NCBI GenBank assembly: GCA_023213395.1
Contig: CM041465.1
Span: 203,801,741-203,865,740, forward strand
Source: Cycas panzhihuaensis
Lineage: Eukaryota; Cycadophyta
Direction: 5' to 3'
Length of the DNA stretch: 64,000 bases
Below the pieces are notes generated by a model. The model saw nothing but the letters and a program-made list of their open reading frames with translations. It was not told the DNA's origin and searched no databases. Below are positions 55,531-64,000 of this stretch, in pieces (positions within the stretch are counted from its first letter, which is position 1; every line of letters starts with the position of its first letter). The position numbers were made by a program, and so were the translations under genes.

Positions 55531-56169
55531 TGATTTTCCCAAAGTTTAAAATGAAGAAATTGGTCAATCAAAGAAATTTGCAAGATTACTTGTCAAATTG
55601 CTTCACAATCTTTTGCTACCCATTACCTTCGATAGCTCATAATCAAAATTCCTCCTCTGCAAATTCGCACTTGAATAATCCTCAAATATAGCATGGGAGC
55701 ACAATTTTAACAAAATCCTTTACTTTTGTGAATTGCCTCGTAAATGCCTAACCAATCACATCTTCCTGACTTTTATGTTCTTCACTAAATCTCTTATGTT
55801 CATGAACTAAGAATTTGGGCGAAGAACATGCTTTTAAGAATATGGTGAGGTGTGGGAAATAATAGGGAAGAGAGGGGAGGTCGCTGCTTAAAATTTGTCC
55901 CTTTCACTACTTCACTTTTTTGTGTTTTCACATTTTTAACAAAAGTGCGAAGTCTAAAGTCTTAAGGCTTATTGCATGTAGCTATCTTCGCCTTCACCAA
56001 TACCACAACATTGCCACTAACGATCAAACATCCAAAAATTGCAAAGCCACGAAGCTACAAAACTATGAAATACTACCACTTTGAATGTTCTGAGAATTTT
56101 AATCAAGTTACAAGCTATTACTACAACATGTAATCACTAAATCTGATATGAAGGACTTATCAAGCCCTC
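55531..56169 (-). other. Upstream region of ORF Y
   Basis: No ORF with motifs. On minus it is pyrimidine-rich (CCTCCCCTCTCTTCCC) about 350 bp before the Y ATG, like a plant 5' leader, but no promoter can be fixed. It ends at the Copia-4 target site. Confidence 0.4.
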
Positions 56170-56174
56170 TAATC

Positions 56175-56386
56175 TGTAAAAAGTAATGTTTTATCTCAAG
56201 TGTATTAGGGTTAAGTAACTTAGACTCATTTGTAGTTATGCCACGTGGCATAAAGTCATTGATCAGTCTTTAGGTGGTTAGTAAACCAATTTGAAACCGT
56301 CTCTCATATGTACAATATAAATAAGTTATTGGGTTCATATCAATATACAGAGACTTTTGATACAAAGAAAGATTGATTGTTTTTCA
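56175..56386 (+). repeat. Copia-4 5' LTR
   Basis: It starts TGTAAAAAGTAATG and ends GTTTTTCA. TATAAATA at 56316-56323 is the likely TATA box. An 18-bp perfect palindrome centred on the G-box CACGTG lies at 56236-56253. Confidence 0.96.
56236..56253 (+). promoter_or_regulatory. G-box-centred palindrome in the Copia-4 promoter
   Basis: TTATGCCACGTGGCATAA is a perfect palindrome 62 bp upstream of the TATA box. CACGTG is the core site of plant bZIP and bHLH factors. In the 3' LTR the centre has become CATGTCG. Confidence 0.7.
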
Positions 56387-56403
56387 TGGTATTAGAGCAG
56401 GTT
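56387..56403 (+). promoter_or_regulatory. Copia-4 primer-binding site
   Basis: TGGTATTAGAGCAGGTT directly follows the LTR, one transition from the standard site. The element at 45549 has the same AGCAGGTT extension. Confidence 0.92.
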
Positions 56404-57082
56404 ATCGTGTAGAGAACGAGAGAAGAAGGATCAATTCTGTAATCTGACAAAGAGGGAGAAACTCGAAGCACAGATTGAGACCAGTCAAAAGAAGTGAGAT
56501 TCTTAACAAAGTGACAGTGGAAGACGAAAGAAAACGAATAGTACGGAAACTGTATGACACAGTACAGAGGAGTACAGACTATACGGACAGAATTCAAAGT
56601 GCTTAGAATAACCTGAAATTTCACCAGGAGATTTGCCCTTGCAAGGCCATCATTTTCTTCTAAAGGATCGAAGGCTGAAAGTTTCGTTTTAATCCGGTTT
56701 TGACCCGCCAGCATGCGGGTTTGTACAATCTTACGCTTTTTTCAATTCAAAGCATTAACCGTAAAATCGACCAAAAATCTTCTCTAGACTAATATCGAGT
56801 GATTGGGTTAGTTCTTCGAAGATTTTTCTGAATATTTTCTAAGAAATAAAGATTTTTCTCTAGAAGCCCAAGCCACCTCCATGAAATTCGATTGCAGTTT
56901 TTGACCTAACCGTGAAGTATTTTGGAAAAATAACTTCAAATCTGGAATCCTCTGATTTAGACCTTTCATTTGACACCCTAATTGTGTTCATCCGTACAAG
57001 TTGGTTTTTCTGTACAAATCTGTACCATACAGTCATACGGCCCAGTATTTCATACTTAGAGGTGTCTCATTAATACTCTCAA
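56404..57082 (+). other. Copia-4 leader
   Basis: Non-coding leader of about 680 bp up to the gag ATG. A CGGTTTTGACCCGCCAGC block with small inverted repeats lies at 56690-56720. Confidence 0.75.
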
Positions 57083-58144
57083 ATGGCTTGCTCTGTTATT
57101 GCTCTTCCTGAAGCTGACAAACTCACAGAGATAAACTTTAGCCTTTGGAAAATTAAGATTGAAGGTCTTTTAAGAGCAAAAGGAGCTTGGAAAATTGTTA
57201 CTAGTGAAGAAAAAAAGCCCACAGACATAGTTGATCAAATAACTTGGGAAGAAAAAGATAATATTGCAATTGGAATCCTCAAACTCTCCATTTCAGATTC
57301 TCTTTTGTCTTATGTGGATGGTGTAGAGTCCTCCTCACAAATCTGGAATATAGTGACTTCTTTATTGAGTCAAAAAAATGAGGCTAGAATAATCGCAATT
57401 AGGGAAGAACTATAAAAACTTAAATTGAGGGAAAATCAATCTGTGTCTGAATTTGTAGCCAAAATAAATAACATAAAAAATGAGCTTATCTCTACAGGAG
57501 ATAAAATCTCAGATCTAAAATTGGGGCACCTCGTCCTGAATAAACTTCCCAAATCTTTTGATAATAAGGTCAACATGTTAATAGGAAGTGGTCAAACAGC
57601 AAAGATGACATTTGAAGGGTTGACAGGTCATATGTTAAACCAAGAACAAAGAAATAAACGATATGAAGAGGACATTGTTGAAGTGGAAGAAGCTTTTGTA
57701 TCAAGATTCAACATAGGTCGAGGACGCACTCAATCAAGTCTCAGAGGACGAGGTCGAACTCAAACATCAAACTTCAAAGGACGTTGGATCGATGGAAGAG
57801 GCAGAGGAAGATCTACACCACCAAGGGATGCAAGAGTTTGCTTCAATTGTGGGAAACCCAGACATTTTTCAAGTAACTGTCGTGCTTTTGATGTTCGTTA
57901 CCATTGTGGTCAATCTAGTCACTTTCCTTATCAATGCAGGAAAGCAATAATCCAGAGAGGGAAACAGATAACTGGAAACTACAGCAAAGAAAGAGATCAA
58001 GAAACAGAAGAAAATGATATAGAAACAGCCTTTGTGGTTGCACTAGCAGCAAGTACAAAAGCAACAGATAACCGGTACATAGATTCAGGAGCATCAAATC
58101 ACATGACAGGAAGAAAAGAATGGTTTGAATTTCTCGAACCATAA
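57083..58144 (+). pseudogene. Copia-4 gag and start of protease
   Basis: From ATG 57083: SLWKIKIEGLLRAKGAWKIV and the following helices (UBN2-type copia capsid), SVSEFVAKINNIKNELISTG, an RG-rich tail (RGRGRTQTSN), one intact CCHC knuckle CFNCGKPRHFSSNC and a second lacking its first Cys (YHCGQSSHFPYQC). The protease site follows as YIDSGASNHMTG with the Asp-Ser-Gly triad intact. Stops at 57413-57415 and 58142-58144 are both TAA where a CAA would fit. Otherwise the frame is open from end to end, so this gag was recently functional. Confidence 0.95.
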
Positions 58145-61100
58145 TCATCAGCTGGCTCAGTAGAATTAGGAAACAACTTTCCTTTACATATTGAAGGAAT
58201 TGGGATAATAGCAGTCAAAATTGATGGAAAAACACAGCGAATTGGTAAAGTGCTCTATGTACCATGAATGAAAAAAAATCTCTTATCAGTTTCTTAGCTT
58301 AGTAAGAAAAACCTGGTAACCATTTTTGATACCAATGGGCATTGTTTTGTATTAAACATGAAAAAGGATGGTGTTGTAATAGCAGAAGGTATAGAAAGTA
58401 ACAATATTTATAAATTACTTTCTACTCCTATTGTGCCTACCTATGATGTAAAATATTTTGCTGTTTCAAGCAAAAACAATAATGAAATCTGACATTTAAA
58501 ATATGGACATATCTCAAATGATAGATTAGAATTGTTGAAAATTTCTAACATGGTTACTGAATTACCAAAACTATCATTTGATTCCTTTGTCTATAAGAGT
58601 TGTATGATGGGAAAGCAACATCGAAATCCTTTTTCAAAAAGCACTCAAAAGGTCAGAAGTAAATTGGAATTAATACATACAGACATTTGTGGTCCAATAA
58701 CTCCAAGTTCAATCAATGGAGCAAGGTATTTTCTTACCTTTATTGATGATTTTTCAAGAAAAACCTAGATATATTTCTTAAAAAATAAATCTGAAGTCTT
58801 TGATCGATTTAGAGAACTCAAAGTTGAAGTTGAGTTAGAAAGTAATAACAAAATCAAATGTATTTGGTCTGATGGAGGAAGAGAATATATGTCAAAGAAA
58901 TTTCTCAACTACTGCAGAGATCATGGGATACGCAGGCAAATAACTACTTTTTACACACCTCAGTCAAATGGAGTTGAAGAACGAATGAATAGAACAATTA
59001 TGGAAATGGCACGGTGTTTAATTTATGATAAAGGGATTACCAAAGCATACTGGGCAGAAATAGTCAACACAGCAGTATATTTGATAAATAGGAGTCCAAC
59101 ACATGCTCTACAACAGATCACACCTGAAGAAGTATGGACAAGTCATAAACCTGATGTAAGTAATCTTAAAGTCTTTGGGTGTAAAGCTTATGTTCACATT
59201 CCAGACAAGAAACGTTCAAAGCTAGATAATAAAAGTATAGAATGTATAATGGTTGGTTATAGCTCAAAATCAAAAGCATACAGATGCATGGATCCAAAAA
59301 CTAACAAAGTCCATATTAGTAGAGATGTTGTGTTTGATGAAGATCCAGGGAAAATTCAAGGAGAATATCAAGAGATAGAGACACTAACAAAGACTGCAGA
59401 TAAGCATCCTTCTATATCCTCAGAAGACAAGTCTGACATCACTTCTGAAAACATTGAAGAACATTCACCAAGGAGCGAAGAAGATATTACACACATTCAG
59501 GACGAAAAAGAGCACAGGGACATTTCTGAACAAGAAATTCCAAAAAGGCTACCAACATGGTATCTCAAAACCATTGAAGAAACTAAAGGAGACATCTATG
59601 AGCATAAGACTAGGTCACAAAGACGCCAAGCCTTATCTTGCTCTTTGGAACCGGTCAATTATGAAGAGGCAAGCAGACATGCAAAATGGAAAGCTGCCAT
59701 GAACGAAGAAATTGCTGCAATTCATAAAAATGAAGCATGGGAACTAATAGAACGTCCAAAAGACAAACCCATAGTAAACTGCAAATGGGTTTATAAAATC
59801 AAAGAAAAATCAAATGGAGAAATAGAAAGATATAAAGCAATGTTGGTCGCTAAGGGATATACTCAAACATCAGGTATAGATTATGAAGAAACCTTCTCAC
59901 CAGTTGCAAAGCTTACTATAATAAGGGCAATAATAGCCTTGGCTGCTCAACAAAAATGGAAGATCTATCAACTAGACATAAAAGTGCCTTTTTAAATGGA
60001 GACCTAAAGGAAGAAGTATATATGTATCAACCTGAAGGTTCTTGCAAACCAGGACAAGAAAATCTGGTATGCAGGTTAAAAAAGGCTCTCTATGGACTCA
60101 AACAAGCTCGTAGAGCTTGGTATGCAAAATTGGACCAATATCTTATTTACAATGACTTTCACAGATGCAAGTCAAATCCAAGTCTGTATGTAAAATTCCA
60201 CAAAGAAAAGGTAACAATTATTGTAGTATATGTAGATAACATGCTACTCACAAGAAATGATAATGACTCAATTGTGTTTATCAAAAACCAGCTTGAAAAG
60301 GTTTTTGAGATGACTGACTTGGGAATTCTTCATTACTATCTTGAAATAGAAGTAAATCAAACAAGTGACTCCATTGGATTGTCTCAATCAAAATACATAA
60401 AGAATATACTCAAAAAATTCAATATGGAGAACTGCAATAGCTGTGTCACACCAATGGAGACTAGTTGTATCTTGAGCTCAAATACAAAAGAACAAAAGGT
60501 AAATGCAACCTTGTACAGACAACTAGTCGAAAGCTTGATTTATCTTACTACCACCAGACCAGATATAGCCTTTTCCGTAGGAGTAATTTCTAGATTCATG
60601 CAAAAGCCAAATATCTCTCATTGGAATGCAGCAAAACGAATACTCAGATATCTGAAAGGAACTATAAATCTTGAGTTAAGATATACTCAAGACAAGAACA
60701 TACATATGTCTAGGTATAGTGATTCAGATTGGGTAGGTGACAGAACAGAAAGAAAATTTACCACAGGGTATTGTTTCTCCTTGGGATCAGCAGTAATTTC
60801 ATGGAACAACAAAAAACAATCCACAATAGCATTGTCATCTACAGAAGCCAAGTATAAATCAGCAGTCAGTGCTACCTGTGAAGCTATTTGGATCAGACAA
60901 CTGTTGAAGGATATGGGACAAGAACAAATAGAACCACCCATTCTGTTTTGTGATAATCAAAGCACAATCAAAATGACAAAAAATCATGTGTTTCATGCAA
61001 GAATGAAACACATAGAAGTTCACCATCACTTCATCAGAGAGAAAGTTCAAAATAAAGAAATCGAGCTCACATACTATAAATCAGAAGATCAAACAGCAGA

Positions 61101-61209
61101 TATCTTCAGAAAAGCCTTGAGTAGAAGTAAATTTCAACTTTTCAGAGACAAATTAGGAATAAAAGATAAAACATTAAGAGAGAGTGTAAAAAGTAATGTT
61201 TTATCTTAA
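58145..61209 (+). pseudogene. Copia-4 pol (protease end, integrase, RT, RNase H), broken
   Basis: Same frame as gag. Stops at 58265, 58295, 58490 and 58766, then open from 58769 to about 59980, where one missing A in the run after GACAT shifts the frame; open again to 61209. Integrase: HLKYGH zinc start, the first Cys of CxxC is Tyr (VYKSCMMGK), Asp in IHTDICGP, Asp in IWSDGGREY, Glu in NGVEERMNRT. RT: CKWVYKIKEKSNGEIERYKA, palm box YVDN where YVDD is required, so polymerase activity is lost. RNase H: YSDSDWVGD, SSTEAKYKSA, LFCDNQST. The frame ends 25 bp inside the 3' LTR. Confidence 0.95.
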
Positions 61210-61396
61210 GTGTATTAGGGTTAAGTAACTTAGACTCATTTGTAGTTATGCCATGTCGCATAAAGTCATTGATAAGTCTTTAGGTGGTTAGTAAAGCAAT
61301 TTGAAACCGTCTCTCATATGTACAATATAAATAAGTTATTGAGTTCATATCAATATACAGAGACTTTTGATACAAAGAAAGATTGATTGTTTTTCA
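61185..61396 (+). repeat. Copia-4 3' LTR
   Basis: Begins TGTAAAAAGTAATG after a purine stretch (ATTAAGAGAGAG) and ends GTTTTTCA, followed by TAATC. Confidence 0.96.
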
Positions 61397-61401
61397 TAAT
61401 C

Positions 61402-62037
61402 TCGGATGTTTCACAATGTCGAAGTAAATCATACAACTAAACTTCAAATTATTGTCCCTTCATAGTTTGACAATAACTTGTTAAAACAATTAGAGTAGAA
61501 CCATGCTTAAAAGAATTTTGACATTACCCATGTAATGGCAACAAGTTGCCTCCTAAAGCATTGAAGTTGAGGTGACTATCCACTTAGTTTGGTTCTTTAC
61601 AATTAGTAGATTACTCATAGGTGCCATTAAGGGGTAGCAACCATATTTTAGCTGGCAAGTTTGCTTGAAACATTCATTAAGCTATGAACCTTCAGTTTTG
61701 AGTTGTTCAATAGTTGCTCGTAAATCACTATCACGATTAGTAAATTGAAATGGCTTAATGTCACAAGGTCATTACATTAGTTGATTATTTCTAGAAAAGG
61801 GTCTACTTTAAATTAGATCACTTAAGTGAAATGCACTTTCATGTGCATTATGTGTGATTTCATTTCACCTAACTCTAATGCTCCCTCTCTCAATATAACA
61901 GTAAAAGCTCAATGGAGGAGGCTCATTCTTACCTCCCCATTTTGTGATTGCTTCTCTCTTTCTCTCAAGTCTCTCTTGCTTCCATGTTTGCCTTTGTGTT
62001 TAGTGCATGGAGATGAAGGATAGATCCACTCTTTTCA
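61402..62037 (+). repeat. Probable 5' LTR of a further plus-strand LTR element
   Basis: It ends CTTTTCA two bases before a perfect primer site, so at least the right part should be LTR. The left boundary is unknown because no second copy is in the window. Copia-4 sits directly left of it. Confidence 0.55.
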
Positions 62038-62039
62038 TG

Positions 62040-62051
62040 TGGTATCAGAGC
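62040..62051 (+). promoter_or_regulatory. Primer-binding site of the rightmost LTR element
   Basis: TGGTATCAGAGC with no mismatch. Confidence 0.8.
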
Positions 62052-62564
62052 TTGCTTCCTTCATATTCCTCACTTGCACTTGCAATGAAGCCATCACTTC
62101 CTTCTCCCCCATAATCCATGTGGTGAAGGAGATTGTGAAAGTGGGTTTAGAAATATTTTCAAGTTTTTATCATAGCATATTTAGTATCGTTTGCTTTCCC
62201 TTTCTCTTTTGCGGATTTGGAAGCACAATACAAGGAATTGTAAGGCCCAAGGATTCCAATCCTTTGGTAGCCATTTATTATATCTCGTTCTTCTTTTCTT
62301 TTCCCTCTTTTTATCCATTTAACAAGGGGAAATACTGCCGAAAATTTTCTAGCTTTTAGAAGAATGATGTAAGGGGAGGTTCTACCCACTTTTTTTAAAT
62401 AATTTGGAGCCATTTAAAATATCCATCATTGTATGCTCTCACCTTGCCTATATTGGGATCCTTGTGATCAAAAAATGATGAAAATTTCATATGGTATCAT
62501 GTATGAAAGAGATAATAGCAAGCTAAAATTTCTACAGAAATAAAATTTGCTTGCTGAACTTCAC

Positions 62565-62945
62565 AAGTCTGCAAAATCTTCTACAAAGCTCCAATTGACC
62601 CAATTCCAATTGCTAAAGATCAGGCTCTGAGTCTAGTTTCCACCACAAAAACCGGCACCCAATTTCGTTGTCGTATGAGAAAGTTATTGTTGTTTTAGTG
62701 AACAGTAGTTATTTTTAATAAAAATTCTAAAAAAATATATTCTCCTAATTTTGCGGGACTGCCAAAAATTTTCCAGAACCCATTTGGACCTGATTCTACT
62801 TCTTGAAGATGAAGCTCTAAGTCTAGTTTGCAGCACAAAAACCGGCACTCAATTTTGTTATCATGGGAGAAAGTTATTGCTGATTTAATAAAGACTATTT
62901 TTTTTTGTATTTAAAAAAAAATGAAGAAATTTTATTCCTTCATTT
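62565..62945. repeat. Diverged tandem duplication in the leader
   Basis: Two units of about 185 bp share CAAAATYTTC…CC, GTCTAGTTT, CACAAAAACCGGCACYCAAT and GAGAAAGTTATTG in the same order and spacing. Confidence 0.8.
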
Positions 62946-63775
62946 TATAAGGCTTAAAAGCCCATTGTAAAAGTGAGCAAAAAAACACCTGGATCAGAGC
63001 AATATCCAGTGTCCTCACTCACTTATCAGCATTACATTTCAACACTCCAAAATCACTTCAAGCAAGCACTCTAAAGACACTCCAAGCAAGCACTCCAAGC
63101 AAACATTCTATTTTTCAGTTATGTGTACGTTTGATGCAAATTCGATAATCTTTTCACTCTCCCTAAAAGGAATGCATCACGTACGTTATTTTCTACCATC
63201 TTGTACCTGTTCACATACTCGCCAAGGTTGAGATACCTTGGTTGGCAGAATGTCATGCCATAAAGGAGGTGTGGGTTTCAAGTTGGGACTAGACTAAACC
63301 AGAATATTGGTGAGGTTTGGTTAGGCATACCATCGTGCCTCAATCAGGGATCATCCTGATAACCAACTGGGAAAACTGAAACTTTAAATATAAGATTAAA
63401 ATATACCCAATCGAATATCCGTCATAGCCATGGGTATGCACGTACCACTCTTTAGAGGAGGTATATAACTGTCATTGGTAAACTCAGTGAGGATTGGGAG
63501 TACCTGGGCTCCGTTGTGACTTGGGTTTCATCACCAAGCACAATTGCGGGTATCGCGGGTGAAGGCCAACTTAATTCTATTAGAAGCCTAGGCATCCCTT
63601 CAACAACCTCAACTACATGTTGGACACAAGTTAGAGGTTATTGGGCTGATTATGCATCCTACATTTGAGTTTCAAGTTGTGTACACCCAATGATATCAGC
63701 TTCTACATTGGCCTACAATTTTGTATATTGATCACTTACTTATTTGTAAAAAGTGATCCATAGTATAATCACAAT

Positions 63776-63907
63776 CATAGTGCTTCTCATATTCCTGCTA
63801 TGTCAGGTTAATATTTGCCACAAGTGTTGGTGGCCAATTTTCATCATAGTGCTTCTCATATTCCTACTATGTCAAGTTAATATTTGTCATAAGTGTTGGT
63901 GACTTTT
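63776..63907. repeat. Two-copy tandem repeat, about 66 bp unit
   Basis: The unit with CATAGTGCTTCTCATATTCC and AATATTTGYCAYAAGTGTTGG occurs twice head to tail with a handful of differences. Confidence 0.9.
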
Positions 63908-64000
63908 CTCTAAGTTGCTCCCTTCATCTTTGACCAACCATTCTCACTTCTTCTTCCTTCTGCTATACTGCTTGTAAATAGTGATTGGTCATTTGTTGCC

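Larger units (their letters stand above)
56175..61396 (+). mobile_element. Copia-4: near-complete Ty1/copia retrotransposon
   Basis: Identical-length LTRs of 212 bp (56175-56386, 61185-61396) differ at six positions (97.2%). Target duplication TAATC at 56170-56174 and 61397-61401. Primer site abuts the 5' LTR, polypurine tract abuts the 3' LTR. Gag and pol occupy one reading frame broken by six stops and one deleted base. It is 5.2 kb, normal for copia, and unrelated in sequence to Copia-1 and Copia-2. Confidence 0.96.
62052..64000 (+). other. Leader and interior of the rightmost LTR element
   Basis: Almost 2 kb with no gag or pol motif in any frame, so either a long leader or a non-autonomous element. 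It holds two tandem duplications described separately. 63120-63700 is more balanced in composition but has no open frame of note. Confidence 0.45.

Noticed and set aside
56340-56714. 124-codon minus-strand frame over the Copia-4 primer site and leader
   Set aside because: Antisense to the element leader and without a domain.
62039-62359. 106-codon hydrophobic frame starting at the primer site
   Set aside because: It begins within the primer-binding site of an LTR element and has no family motif.
1-64000. CRISPR arrays, bacterial operons, tRNA or rRNA genes
   Set aside because: No regularly spaced identical repeats, no ribosome-binding-site-led gene runs and no cloverleaf-like conserved boxes were seen; the content is plant nuclear repeat DNA.

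Overview
This 64 kb window looks like intergenic DNA from a land plant, most likely a seed plant with a large, repeat-rich nuclear genome. A gymnosperm is plausible but not proven. The evidence is the repeat content: Ty3/gypsy with a plant chromovirus-type C-terminus, an Athila/Tat-type primer site, several Ty1/copia families, and a plant L1-type LINE ending in RNase H. I see no intact host gene, no tRNA or rRNA gene and no CRISPR array. Nearly every coding stretch is a decayed retrotransposon ORF.

Layout. (1) 1-8200: minus-strand Ty3/gypsy chromovirus with a 2.3 kb 5' LTR on the right; the left LTR is cut by the window edge. (2) 8552-13735: minus-strand L1-type LINE, apparently 5'-truncated, whose (TAAA)n tail runs into a long (AT)n array. 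(3) 14230-15455: gag fragment of an Athila/Tat-like gypsy with a transition-decayed tRNA-Asp-type primer site. (4) 18702-30605: LARD-A, a large non-autonomous LTR element on minus with only a gag-like ORF, interrupted by Copia-1 (20075-27909, minus). (5) 31780-55530: a long decayed minus-strand ORF of no family I recognise (Y), split by LARD-B (plus, 32683-52930). LARD-B's 5' LTR is itself split by Copia-2 (32749-44187, minus), and its interior holds a young 4.5 kb LTR element (45169-49701, plus) carrying an antisense piece of a host RBP45/RBP47-type RNA-binding protein gene. (6) 56175-61396: Copia-4, plus, near-complete, with 97% identical LTRs and a TAATC target duplication. (7) 62040 onward: primer site and leader of another plus-strand LTR element that leaves the window.

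Most notable: the host-gene-carrying young element; the unknown ~1000-codon ORF Y reconstructed across an insertion; a Copia family whose three pol copies share an integrase Asp-to-Asn change, two of them also sharing RT lesions; a Copia element patched with pieces of its neighbours; and G-box-centred palindromes next to the TATA boxes of two unrelated Copia LTRs. Identities and counts are by eye; no database search was run.
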